From contig OZ240218.1 in the NCBI GenBank assembly GCA_965197635.1, positions 248,001 to 312,000 of the forward strand: 64,000 nucleotides of DNA. The letters are read 5' to 3'. Shown piece after piece: positions 33,575 to 42,900 of the stretch (positions within the stretch are counted from its first letter, which is position 1; each line of letters opens with the position of its first letter). Made by a program: the position numbers and the translations under genes. The stretch is from Bin87 sp965197635 (lineage in GTDB: Bacteria; Chloroflexota; Dehalococcoidia; Lucifugimonadales; UBA3495). The notes beneath the pieces were generated by a model that was not told the DNA's origin, searched no databases, and saw only the letters and a list, made by a program, of their open reading frames with translations.

Positions 33575-34435
33575 CTAGCGCCCCGCAATCCGACGGCCTT
33601 CTTCCAGCCCGCCGGCCGTCCGCGTGGGCGCCGTAATCAGGATGCTGAATCCCTGCTCCAGCCGCATGGGCACCTCGGCGGCGGTGCAGCCCACGGCGCA
33701 GGGCACTCCGGCGTCCTTGCAGATGCCCAGGATCCGCAGCAACATCTCCTGGACCTCGGGATGGCCCGCGTTGCCCCGGTGCCCCAATGCTACCGACATA
33801 TCGCCCGGGCCGGCCCAAACCGCGCCGATACCCTTCACCTGCCGCAGGATGTCCGGCAGGTTGGCCACGCCGGTAGGTTCCTCGACGATGCCCATCAGCA
33901 ACATGTTGCCGTCCGGATCCAGCGGCCACAGGTCGGCGGCGTCGTAATACTCGGAGGCGGAGAGGCCCCAGTAGCGCGGCGCGATGCGCTGCCACCAGCC
34001 CCGCTCGCCGTGAGGCTCGAAGTCGGCCACGCCGGGAACCTGCGGGTAGCGCGCCGACTGCACCGCCGACATTGCCCCTTCCACCGTGTCCAAGTGCGGC
34101 AGGATCAGGCCGTACACGCCGGTATCCAGCGCCTGCTTGATGACCCATTGGTTCTGCTCCCGCGTGTTCGGCGGGATGCGCACCACCGGCGTCGGGTCGG
34201 CCATCAAGCCGCCGCCCTCAGCCACCCGCTTCCGGTTGAGCAGAAACTGGAGCGACGCGCGCAGATTGTTGAAGGACAACCCCTCGTGCTCCATCTCAAT
34301 CATCACCATGTCATAGTCGGAATCGGCAAAATACATCATCTCGTCCAGATTGCCGTTCCAGATCAACCCGGTCCCGAAAACCGGCTTCCCCTCCTCCAAA
34401 AGCTGGATAACCTTGCTGTAGCGTGTACCCGCCAT
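33575..34435 (-). CDS. HpcH/HpaI aldolase / citrate lyase family protein
   Basis: 286 residues, class II metal-dependent TIM-barrel aldolase. Visible: GTGLIWNGNLDEMMYFADSD in parts, VMIEMEHEGLSF (metal-binding Glu region), PVVRIPPNT, VYGLILPHLDTVEGA and GAVWAGPGDMSVALG (Asp ligand). Family members cleave 2-keto-3-deoxy-type or 4-hydroxy-2-oxo acids to pyruvate or related products. GGAGGCGAAAC precedes the ATG. Single gene. Confidence 0.92.
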   Translation of the reverse strand: MAGTRYSKVIQLLEEGKPVFGTGLIWNGNLDEMMYFADSDYDMVMIEMEHEGLSFNNLRASLQFLLNRKRVAEGGGLMADPTPVVRIPPNTREQNQWVIKQALDTGVYGLILPHLDTVEGAMSAVQSARYPQVPGVADFEPHGERGWWQRIAPRYWGLSASEYYDAADLWPLDPDGNMLLMGIVEEPTGVANLPDILRQVKGIGAVWAGPGDMSVALGHRGNAGHPEVQEMLLRILGICKDAGVPCAVGCTAAEVPMRLEQGFSILITAPTRTAGGLEEGRRIAGR

Positions 34436-34510
34436 GGTTTCGCCTCCTTACCGGATATTCTGCTTTCTCATATTGTTCCAACACCAACCCACTCAACTGA
34501 GTGTAAGGAT

Positions 34511-34792
34511 TCAGGACAAGCGGCGCTCTGCTTCCCTAAGCTCGTCGTCGCTGAACAACCGAGACCATGGCTCTTGAAGCACTAGAGATTCCACGGTGAG
34601 GTCGGTTCGTCCCAACTCCCATAGTCGTTCAAAGCCACTGGCCGGCGCATCGCTGCTTAGCAATTGCTGGGCTGCTCGCAGACCACCGAGTTCCTCTACC
34701 ATGTGCAGGAAGCGTGTTGGATAATAACGGAGTTTCGCCGCTTCGTCGTAAATCCTGAGCATTTCTTGGTGGAATTGTCTCTTTAATTCCAT
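34511..34792 (-). CDS. Conserved small hypothetical protein
   Basis: 93 residues, all helical in appearance: LRIYDEAAKLRYYPTRFLHM, LGGLRAAQQLLSSDAPASGF, LWELGRTDLTVESLVLQ, FSDDELREAERRL. I recognise this as a widespread conserved hypothetical family in which a 'YYPTRFLxM' and 'RLWELGRxDLTVE' pattern recurs; function is not known to me. It may be a toxin-antitoxin-like or DNA-associated component, but no partner gene is adjacent. Confidence 0.75.
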   Translation of the reverse strand: MELKRQFHQEMLRIYDEAAKLRYYPTRFLHMVEELGGLRAAQQLLSSDAPASGFERLWELGRTDLTVESLVLQEPWSRLFSDDELREAERRLS

Positions 34793-34818
34793 AATAGAAC
34801 GCCGGCAAAACGCGATCC

Positions 34819-34860
34819 GTCATTGCGAGAATGCCGACAGGCATTCGTGGCAATCTCGTG
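34819..34860. repeat. TCATTGCGAGAATGCC repeat copy
   Basis: CGTCATTGCGAGAATGCC followed by GGCATTCGTGGCAATCTCG, a short member whose two halves form a hairpin; close to the copy at 43433. Located between two minus-strand genes. Confidence 0.7.
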
Positions 34861-34923
34861 ATGAGGCTGGAGCTTGTTTGCATCCTATGTGCTGAACGGG
34901 TTCAGCACCGAATGCCCGAACCT

Positions 34924-35310
34924 TCACTGTGTGGCCAGGTGTTTTGCATCGCTGATGTAGTCGATCGTTTCTCGGATCCGCCGCTCGGTATGCGGCCCAC
35001 ACATCCCATTGTAGAAGCATGATCCGTGCAGATAGCTGATGCGTGTGAAATATCGTCCTACCAGCGTTTCAACATCGGATATTTCACTGGCCAAGTCCAA
35101 AAGCCCTTCTGTAGTGAGTGCTGTCGTCTCCGGCTCCTCGCCCGTTAAGGCCAGGATGAGCGCGTCCGTGGCGCGCTTGGTGGCGCACCAGGCCTTTTCC
35201 GCTGCGTCGCGGACATCCCCGTGCTGTAGGCGTTCAATGGCCTGCGCGTGTACTCCACGGGCGTCAACAAACAACGCGACCACGCGATCTTGGGCTGGAG
35301 CGGTGGTCAT
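34924..35310 (-). CDS. HEPN/PaREP1-like small helical protein
   Basis: 128 residues. AAEKAWCATKRATDALILALTG near residue 35-60 matches the PaREP1/DUF5618-like HEPN helix with Lys/Trp-Cys-Ala pattern; RIRETIDYISDAKHLA ends the protein. Such proteins are generally RNA- or nucleotide-linked helical bundles. There is no adjacent nucleotidyltransferase. Assignment is by motif impression only and may be wrong in detail. Confidence 0.65.
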   Translation of the reverse strand: MTTAPAQDRVVALFVDARGVHAQAIERLQHGDVRDAAEKAWCATKRATDALILALTGEEPETTALTTEGLLDLASEISDVETLVGRYFTRISYLHGSCFYNGMCGPHTERRIRETIDYISDAKHLATQ

Positions 35311-35351
35311 GCTTCAGGCTCCACTGGAAAAATTTTAGTTTTTACCATTTG

Positions 35352-36623
35352 TTAGCCCCCCAACGCCCCCGCAAACACCCCGGCGTCATCATGCGGCCCC
35401 ACTATCGCCAGCCGCAACTCGGGCTTGCCCACCAGCCGTTCCGCCACCCGCAGCACGTCCTCCGGCGTCACCCCGTCGATCCTGAGGGCGGTTTCGTCAG
35501 GAGTCGTAATCTCATCCATCAGCAACTCTTGCGAAGCCAGCCATGATGCCACCGCCCGCGAGTCCTCCATCCGCATCAGCAAACGGCCCTTGATGTACTC
35601 CCGGGCCTTGTGTACTTCCGCCGCGGGAGCCGGATGCAGCAGCGCCGCCAGTTCCTCCCGCGTCGCCGCTATCGCCTCCGCGGCCCGGCTCGGCTCGGTG
35701 GCGCAGGACACCACCAGCGCACCGCAGTCGCGGTAGCTGCTGAGCGCGCTGTGGCAGTCGTAGGTCAGCCCGCGAGTCTCACGGAGGTTCTGGAAAAGCC
35801 GGCTGCTCATCCCGTCGCCCAGCACGCCGTTGAGCACGGTCGCGGCGTAGCGGTCGGCGTCGGCCAGCGCGAACCCGGGCAGGCCCATGCAGATGCTGGT
35901 GTCCTCGGTAACCCGATGCTCCAGCAGCACCGAGGGAGCGCCGTCGGGAGGCGCCGACACCGGTTCCCAGGACAGCGGGTCGGCCGGTTGCCAGTCGCCC
36001 GTCGCGTCGGCCACCAGGTGCACCGCATCGTCGTGACTGATCGCGCCGGCAATTCCGATCACCGTGTTGTTGGGCCGGTACTGTCGTTCCATGTACTGCT
36101 GCACGTCATCCAGGTTGATGGCGGCGACGGATTCCGCCGTGCCGCCCACGTCCCGGCCCATGGCCTGATCCGGCCACAGGGCGCGGTCGATGAGCAGGTC
36201 GCACACCTGCGCCGGGTAGTCGTTGGTCATCCGCAGTTCGTCCAGGATGACCTCCCGCTCCTTCTCCATCTCGGCCGGGTCCATCAGCGGGTGGCGGATC
36301 AGGTCAAAAATCACCGGCAGCGCCCGGTCGGCGTACACGCTGGCCACTTTGCACCAGAACGACGTCATCTCCCGGTCGGTGGCGGCGTTCATCATGCCGC
36401 CGACGCCTTCCACCGCTTCGGATATCGCCAACGCCGTCGGCCAGCGCCTCGTGCCCTTGAAGGGCAGGTGCTCCAGGAAGTGGGACAGGCCGGCCAGTGC
36501 GTCCGGCTCGTACCGTGATCCCGCGCCCACTGCGATAAACAAGGACACGCTGCGGGTGTGCGGCATCTCGGCCGACAGAACCCGCAGACCGTTATCCAGT
36601 ACTGTACGTTGATACATGAACAA
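35352..36623 (-). CDS. M16 family zinc peptidase
   Basis: 423 residues, two M16 half-domains. The inverted zinc motif HFLEH is at residues 48-52 (LSHFLEHLPFKGT) and the downstream Glu is in NAATDREMTSFW. The C-terminal half keeps AVLNGVLGDGMSSRLFQNLRE. M16 peptidases of this size act as processing or oligopeptide-degrading enzymes; the protein is cytoplasmic (no signal peptide). It ends upstream of the HEPN-like gene and starts beside the palindrome cluster at 36643. Confidence 0.93.
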   Translation of the reverse strand: MFMYQRTVLDNGLRVLSAEMPHTRSVSLFIAVGAGSRYEPDALAGLSHFLEHLPFKGTRRWPTALAISEAVEGVGGMMNAATDREMTSFWCKVASVYADRALPVIFDLIRHPLMDPAEMEKEREVILDELRMTNDYPAQVCDLLIDRALWPDQAMGRDVGGTAESVAAINLDDVQQYMERQYRPNNTVIGIAGAISHDDAVHLVADATGDWQPADPLSWEPVSAPPDGAPSVLLEHRVTEDTSICMGLPGFALADADRYAATVLNGVLGDGMSSRLFQNLRETRGLTYDCHSALSSYRDCGALVVSCATEPSRAAEAIAATREELAALLHPAPAAEVHKAREYIKGRLLMRMEDSRAVASWLASQELLMDEITTPDETALRIDGVTPEDVLRVAERLVGKPELRLAIVGPHDDAGVFAGALGG

Positions 36624-36642
36624 ATCCTAAGCACGGGTAACT

Positions 36643-36713
36643 GTCCGGGGGCAACCACGAGGGTTGCCCCCGGACTCTGGTTCAATTGTAGGGGCAACCC
36701 TCGTGGTTGCCCT
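36643..36713. repeat. Two tandem copies of a GGGGCAACC palindrome
   Basis: GTCCGGGGGCAACC acgag GGTTGCCCCCGGAC (36643-36675) and, 16 nt later, GGGGCAACC ctcgt GGTTGCCC (36691-36713). Both have the structure of the dispersed palindrome family but with the core changed from GAAT to AACC. They lie between M16 and MBL genes. Confidence 0.7.
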
Positions 36714-36717
36714 GAGT

Positions 36718-37380
36718 TTAGGTATTCAGCCAGTCCACGTCGCCTTGCAGGTCAGCCGGGTGGTCCTTGGACATGAACACGTTGTACCGCCGGAGCGCCT
36801 CGCCGATGGTGGTGTTCTCGGGCCCGTGGCCGGGATACACGTAGGTATTCTCGGGCAACGTCAGCAGCTTGGAGCTGATGCTGCCGAGCTCCTGTTGCAG
36901 GGCTTCGGGGCTGCGGGAACGTCCCGGCCCGCCGGGGAACAGGGTGTCGCCGGAAAACAGGAAACCGCCCACCAGGAAGCAGGTGGAGCCTTCGGTGTGG
37001 CCCGGCGTGCTGATGCACTGCATGGCGCGGTTGCCGAAGCTCACCGTGTCGCCGTCGTTGAGCTGACGCTGCGGCGGGCTGGGCGGCAATGCGGCGTCGG
37101 CAGTGCCGATGGCCGCCGGCGCGCCGATGGTGCCGGTAATCTCGGTGTAGCCGGCCAGGTGGTCTCCGTGCCCGTGGGTGACCAGGATCGCCTGCACGTC
37201 AACCCCGGCCTCCCGCACCTCGTTGATCATCTTCTCCGGCTGATCCGGCGTGTCGATGCACACGGCCTGGTTGGTCTCCGGGCAGATCACGATGTAACCG
37301 TTGTTGCCCAAAGAACCCATATTCTCAATCTTGTGGACGGTAACGTCGCCCGCCCCCTGTGCCTGATGATGAACTGGCAT
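36718..37380 (-). CDS. MBL-fold metallo-hydrolase (glyoxalase II-like)
   Basis: 220 residues. The metal motif LVTHGHGDHLAGY, bridging Asp in FSGDTLFPG, GHTEGSTCF and the last His in YPGHGPENT form a full dinuclear site, as in hydroxyacylglutathione hydrolase-type enzymes. I start at the ATG at 37380, which has a perfect AGGAGG 9 nt upstream; a longer frame reaches 37452. Substrate not predictable; cytoplasmic. Confidence 0.92.
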   Translation of the reverse strand: MPVHHQAQGAGDVTVHKIENMGSLGNNGYIVICPETNQAVCIDTPDQPEKMINEVREAGVDVQAILVTHGHGDHLAGYTEITGTIGAPAAIGTADAALPPSPPQRQLNDGDTVSFGNRAMQCISTPGHTEGSTCFLVGGFLFSGDTLFPGGPGRSRSPEALQQELGSISSKLLTLPENTYVYPGHGPENTTIGEALRRYNVFMSKDHPADLQGDVDWLNT

Positions 37381-37680
37381 CCTACTAGCCTCCTGTGAGT
37401 CGTGGAAATCGCGCCTGCATTGTAACAAACCGCAAGCGTCGGGAGCGGCCATTCTGCCAAGTCACTCACCAAGTACACATCAGACCCGTTATCCGATCTC
37501 CAGATGCGGAGCCGCCGTTTCGGAACCTCATAAGCGTCTGGACGTACGATACTGTTGGGGGAGTTCCCTGATTGCTCGCACTCTGTCCAGCAAGCGTTCG
37601 ACGTCGCCAGTGATCGCTTCTCGGTATCCCGGTACGTTTGTGATGAGTTGCGTGGGTTCGTAATAATCGTATTGCCCCGA

Positions 37681-38337
37681 CTATTGGTCCAGGATGCCGT
37701 AGTCAAGACTCGGTTGGAAGTCCATTTCGGGGTCCGCCTGCTGTACCTGCTGGACTAACCGCGTAAGTTTGTGGGTGCGGTCGTACTGAGTATCGTGGGC
37801 TGAGACCAGGGCTTTCAGGGCATGTTCGAGGGCTTCCTGACCGTTCTTGCCGGCTCCTCGGTCAACGGTGTCAGGGTTGTTCGACATATGCGCGAGGTGA
37901 AACATCTCGAGTTGTATTTCGGCGTGCCGGACCCTTTGTTCCGTGACCGTCCATTCATAGGCGAAGTCGCCTCGACTGCGGTCACGAAACTCCTCTGGAT
38001 TGCCTGGCATGGCTATCCCATCCTCCATCGCCCGCGCGATCATGTGGTTGACCGACCGCCGGTACTTTTCGAATTGGTCAGTCCGGTACCAGACGATCTG
38101 GACTTCCACCCGGTGATCGTATAACGCGGACGCAGAGCGGATCGCAGCGTCGAGCGTCGTCCGCTTCTGCTCCGATCCGGGTGGCTCGGGCTGCACCATC
38201 AGGATGTCGATGTCCGATTGCAGTTCCCGATAATCGCCCCGGGCTCTCGATCCGAACAGCACGGTGAGGTCGGGTTGGCCGGCCGATTTGGCTGCCTCGG
38301 CTACGGAGATGCTGCGTGGGTCGGGCGCTTGCCTCAT
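37681..38337 (-). CDS. MNT-type nucleotidyltransferase fused to HEPN domain, premature TAG
   Basis: 218 residues as read to the first stop. The nucleotidyltransferase motif VLFGSRARGDYRELQSDIDILM (shown in parts: GSRARGD, SDIDILM) is in residues 27-50; the rest is a HEPN-like helical bundle (AGKNGQEALEHALKALVSAHD). After the TAG at 37681-37683 the same frame continues for 50 more codons (YDYYEPTQLITNVPGYREAI, VERLLDRVRAIRELP) to a TGA at 37528-37530, and this sequence clearly continues the helical domain. So the gene is probably truncated by one nonsense change (TGG to TAG would fit), or read through. Fused MNT-HEPN proteins resemble AMPylation-based toxin-antitoxin systems. Confidence 0.72.
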   Translation of the reverse strand: MRQAPDPRSISVAEAAKSAGQPDLTVLFGSRARGDYRELQSDIDILMVQPEPPGSEQKRTTLDAAIRSASALYDHRVEVQIVWYRTDQFEKYRRSVNHMIARAMEDGIAMPGNPEEFRDRSRGDFAYEWTVTEQRVRHAEIQLEMFHLAHMSNNPDTVDRGAGKNGQEALEHALKALVSAHDTQYDRTHKLTRLVQQVQQADPEMDFQPSLDYGILDQ

Positions 38338-38490
38338 ATTGGCCTGCCGGTATTCTGAATCGTATGTAGTACGTCACCGGTTGTCAAAATTATATGGAGC
38401 GAGGGCATGATCCCGCAGTTTTGCCGATGGTGTTGCGTATGGATGGGTATTGTTTGCTGATGCCAAGTGTTCGACGCATCTGCAAGGCTC

Positions 38491-38535
38491 CAATCCTGAC
38501 AATCCCAAAATCCAGCAAATCCTGCTTCTGACAAT
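38491..38535. repeat. AATCAGGATT family, right half-copy
   Basis: CAATCCTGACAATCCCAAAA followed by AATCCTGCTTCTGACAATC: only the right arm of the element seen complete at 17947 and 44803. It sits between the MNT-HEPN and LLM genes, in a 211-bp gap that holds no gene. Confidence 0.6.
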
Positions 38536-38548
38536 CTTCCGTCGTCCC

Positions 38549-39655
38549 TCAAAACTCCCGCATCCTCGGCAGCACCTCCCGCCCGAACAGCTCAATCTCC
38601 CCCATCACGTCCCCGTGCGTCAGCCCCGGCTGCTGGAAGGCCAGATCAACTACACCAACGCCGCATTTATAGTGATACTCCCGCAGCTGCTTGACCACCG
38701 TGTCGGGGCTGCCCACGAAGTTGAGCATCGTCCGAGGCCCGCCGGCGCGGTTGCCCTGCGTAGTCGTCCCGGCCGCTTCCGGCGCCTCCGGTTGCTTGCC
38801 GGCCCGCGCCACCTGCACCGCCTGGGCCAGCGAACGCCCGATGTTAAGTCCACGTCCCCCGCCGGCGGCATGGACGCGATCCCGCAACACCGCCGCCTCC
38901 TCATCGGTCTCCGCCAGGCAGATACCGCCCCGATAGACGATGTGATCCGCGTCCGGCTTCCGGCCAGCGTCTGACTGCCACTGTCGATATTTGCCCACCA
39001 CGCCGGCCATATCGTCGGGATGTTCGTATGAAACGCCCAGGCCCAGCCCTCGGCTGGCGGCGAACTGCACTGCGTCATCGCTGCGGGTCGCCACCAGGAT
39101 GGGCGGCAGGGGCCGCTGCACCGGCCACGGCCACACGGAAACGGTGCGGTATTGGTAGTGCCGGCCCTCCCACGAAAAGGGCTGCGGCTCGGTGAGCGCT
39201 TTCAGCACCAGGTCCATCGCTTCCATCAGCCGTCCCCGCCCTTCCGCAGGGTTGAGGTCATACACCTGATCCTCGCTGGGTGTCCCCCGCATGAACGCCG
39301 CCACCAGCCGCCCGCCCGTCAGGTTGTCCAGCATCCCGATTTCCTCGGCGGCGCGAATGGGATTGTTCAGGGGAAGCAGCTGCCCCAGCAGGGCAATCCG
39401 AGCCCGCTTGCATCGCTCGGCCACGGCGGCGGCCATTACCGCCGGGTTGGGCGTCGTCCGGTTGCCAGAGTAGTGATGCTCCGAAAGGCTGATCCAGTCG
39501 AAGCCCAGGTCCTCGGCCAGCTCGCACTCCGCCATGCCCTCGGCATACGACCGCATGGAAACCTCCGGGTCGTGATACGACGGCGGCACGGGCCAGCCTT
39601 CAGGGAACCTATCCCGCTCCGCGTAACCCATGCACCCGAAATACGAAGCCTTCAT
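38549..39655 (-). CDS. LLM class flavin-dependent oxidoreductase
   Basis: 368 residues, bacterial-luciferase fold: AEDLGFDWISLSEHHYSGN, LLPLNNPIRAAEEIGMLDNLTGGRL (in parts), GVSYEHPDD and a C-terminal LREYHYKCGVGVVDL. Longer than the F420-type paralog at 16877 because of an insert (KQPEAPEAAGTTTQGNRAGG) around residue 300. Members of this family are FMNH2-dependent monooxygenases; partner reductase and substrate are not evident. Ends beside the half repeat at 38491. Confidence 0.92.
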   Translation of the reverse strand: MKASYFGCMGYAERDRFPEGWPVPPSYHDPEVSMRSYAEGMAECELAEDLGFDWISLSEHHYSGNRTTPNPAVMAAAVAERCKRARIALLGQLLPLNNPIRAAEEIGMLDNLTGGRLVAAFMRGTPSEDQVYDLNPAEGRGRLMEAMDLVLKALTEPQPFSWEGRHYQYRTVSVWPWPVQRPLPPILVATRSDDAVQFAASRGLGLGVSYEHPDDMAGVVGKYRQWQSDAGRKPDADHIVYRGGICLAETDEEAAVLRDRVHAAGGGRGLNIGRSLAQAVQVARAGKQPEAPEAAGTTTQGNRAGGPRTMLNFVGSPDTVVKQLREYHYKCGVGVVDLAFQQPGLTHGDVMGEIELFGREVLPRMREF

Positions 39656-39747
39656 GCTGCCCCCTCGCGTTCCAGTCCGTCGGGTCGATGGTAGGTTGGC
39701 CCATAAGTCTTGTCAACGAGGGATTTTGCCCCACGCCTGCCCGCCCC

Positions 39748-39810
39748 GTCATTGCGTGGAGCGCAGCAGGACCGCTCATAATGAGACTGTCGGACCGTGT
39801 GGCAATCCCA
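39748..39810. repeat. TCATTGCGTGGAGCGCAG repeat copy
   Basis: CGTCATTGCGTGGAGCGCAG...ACCGTGTGGCAATCCCAG, a diverged member of the family described at 3790. The 326-bp gap 39656-39981 holds this repeat and the leader of the hydrolase gene, no other gene seen. Confidence 0.6.
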
Positions 39811-39981
39811 GATAGCGTGGCAACGGCCCCTGCGATGTATAATCTGGCTGGCGCGGGGGGCAGGGGGTAAAGCCGGTCAAAATCGTTTCGGCCCCGACCC
39901 GCGCGCATAGGACGCGCCGGAATTCACGGAGACTGTTTAGCCGCCTAATTGAGGCGCCCTGATGGGTAACAAAGAGATGAA

Positions 39982-42900
39982 ATGCTAAAAGTCGCCGGTA
40001 AGACAATGCAGCGGTTATTCGTCCTCAGTGTCCTGGCGCTGGCTGTTATAGTCAGCCTGGCCTGTGAAGGTCCTGAGCCCACGCCGGCTGTGCCGCCCGC
40101 GCCGCAGTCGACCGTGCCCCCGGCGACGACACTTGCTATGCCCTCGCCCTCAATGCCCTGGCCCACCCTAACCATTGCTCCAACGCCGACCCCGGAGCCC
40201 ACGCCGACCGTGCCTGCGCCGGAGCCCACGCTTGCGCCCGCCCCAACTCCAACGCCGACCCAAGAGCCGACCCGGGAGCCGGAGCCTACTGCCGCGACCG
40301 GCGAGCAGATAGACTGGACCACGACCAGCCCTTGGGATTGGGGGGCCGTAGCAGTTCCGGCGGACTACCGGGACCCTGAGGCCGGCAGCATCAACATCGC
40401 GGTCAGCGTGCACCGGGCCACTGCGCCGGACCAACGGATCGGGTATCTGTTCGTGAATCCCGGCGGTCCGGGCATGAGCGGTTTAGAGTTGTCCCTCGGC
40501 CCTGTATTAGGAATGTTCACCGACGAAATCATTGAACGCTTCGATATCGTAGGATTCGACCCCCGCGGCGTCGGCCTTTCCGATACAGTGCTTGCAGTCT
40601 TCGACGAGCTGGGAATCGACCCCAGCGCAGTGGGGAGCGGCTCCGATCCCGAATTCGCCTGTGGCGGCCTTGGTGAGCAGATTGCGCTGCTTGCCACCAT
40701 CGACGGGGACATCGACACCCCCGAGGAGATAGCGGCCGGCGAAGCGGCAGCCAACCTGTGCATCCAGTCAATGGGCCCAGTGGGCGGCCTGCTGCACACC
40801 GAATATGTCGCCAGGGACATGGATGAAATACGCCAGGCCCTGGGCGCGGAGCAAATCTCTTACTACGGAGCCGGCTATGGAGCGGCGCTGGGAGGCTGGT
40901 ACGCTACGCTCTTCCCCGAGTCGGTCCGGGCAATGGTCGTTGACAGCGCGGACAACCCGGATGACCCGGCCGGCACCCGGCAGGAACGAATAGATGAGCA
41001 ACTCGAGGAAATCGCTCCCTTTGAAGCCGCCCTCGAAGCCGCGCTGAGAGCGTGCCACGACCCGAGGGAATGCCCGATCTACAACGACGGGGACCCTATT
41101 GGCTACTTCAAGCAGGCTGCTGCCAAGTTGGAGCTGGTCGATCGCGCCGCGAATGATCATCCTCTGGCCGGTGTCCTGGGAGTAATCACGACTCTATATG
41201 CTGAAGTGGGTCGGCCCGCCCTGTGGTACGGTTTGTTCGAACTCAATGAGAACGACGACCCTGCCATCCTGCTCGACCTCGCGTTGACTCAGATTGGCGA
41301 GCCCGGCGCCGCGAGCTTCACCGGACACGTCAATTGCCTCGACGGCTGGGCCCTGTCCCCGGTGGACCGCAAGACTTTACTGGAAGAATCCGAAATCCTG
41401 GATGCAATCATCGAAGAACAATTCCCCTTGCTGGCGTCGATGCCCATCGTTGTCCCCGAAGCATGTTTCTTCTACGACCAGTTTGCCCCCGACCCGTTTG
41501 AGGGCCCGCTGGATGGCGGGGGCGTACCGATACTGGTAATCGGCAATCACTCCGACCCGATTACTTCCTTCGGCGAGTCCGAAGAACTGGCTGCCGAGGC
41601 GCTCAGCAACGGGTATCTTGTCGAGGTCTCTCACGCCGAGCACGTGGTGTACCCTGCCAACCAGTGCGTTAACGAGCGCATTCACCGGGCGCTGATCGAC
41701 GGAGTGTACCCGGGCGAGCGGCGGGTCGTCTGCGAAGAGGAGGAAATTCGGCTGGCCGAAGAGCTGCCCTGGACCGAGTGCGCCTCCAACATCGAGTGCT
41801 TGAAAGTGTCAGTGCCCGCGGACTACCGGCACCCCGAGGCGGGCACAATCGACATCTACATTGACGTGCATTGGGCCACGTCTCCCGAACAGCGGATCGG
41901 CTACTTGTTCGTCAATCCCGGCGGCCCTGGGGCAAGCGGCGTACAGCTTGTCGCCGGCACTGAATACGGGCAGTTCACAGATGAGATAGTCGAACGCTTC
42001 GACATTATCGGGTTTGACCCCCGTGGCGTCGGGTTTTCCGACCCCGAATTCGCCTGTGGCGACCTCGGTGAGCAGCTCGCGATGCTGGCCACCATTGAAG
42101 GGGACATCGACACCTCCGAGGAAATAGCGGCCGGCGAAGCGGCGGCCAACCTGTGCATAAACTCAATGGGCCCGGTTGGCGGCCGGATGCACAGTGAATA
42201 TGTCGCCAGGGACATGGATGAGATACGCAAGGCGCTGGGGGCCGATCAAATCTCTTACCTTGGATTCTCCTACGGCTCGGCGCTGGGGGTCTGGTATGCA
42301 ACCCTCTTCCCCGAGTCGGTCAGAGCAATGGTGGTTGACGGCGCCGACGACCCGGTTGACGCAGCCACCACTCAACAGGAACGCATCGCCGAGGAAATCG
42401 AGGAAATCTCCGGGTTCTCCAACCTGCTTGAACAAGCGCTGGCAGCGTGCGCTGGTCCGGAGTGCCCAATCTACAACGACGGAGACCCGGTTGGCTACTA
42501 TAATCAGGCTGCTCCGAAACTGGGCCTGGTCAACGCTGCGGCGGGATATCCCAGTGCTGCCTATTTGGGAGTAATCTCGACCCTGTACAGCGAGGGGTTG
42601 TGGCCTGAACTGTGGCAGGGTCTGTTCGAACTCAACGAGAACGACGACCCGTCTATTCTGGTCAAGTCTGCCGAGTTTCAGTTACTGGGCCGGGATCCCG
42701 GCGCGGCAAGCTTCACTGAACATGTCAATTGCCTGGACGGATGGGTCCTGCACCCGGAGTTGGACCGTGCCACTCGACTGGCTGACTCCAAAATCTCTGA
42801 AGCCACCATCGAGGAAATGTTCCCCTTGCTGGCAATAATTGATCAATACGCTCCGACGCCCCCCAGCGCCTGCCTGTTCTACGACCAGTTCGCCCCCGAA

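Noticed and set aside
37287..37706. Minus-strand ORF of 139 residues
   Set aside because: It lies in the wrong frame over the MBL gene start and the MNT-HEPN tail and has no protein-like features; the HEPN tail is in another frame.
11837..38337. Reassigned stop codon (TGA or TAG read as Trp)
   Set aside because: Many full-length conserved genes end in TGA or TAG, so the code is standard; the internal stops look local.
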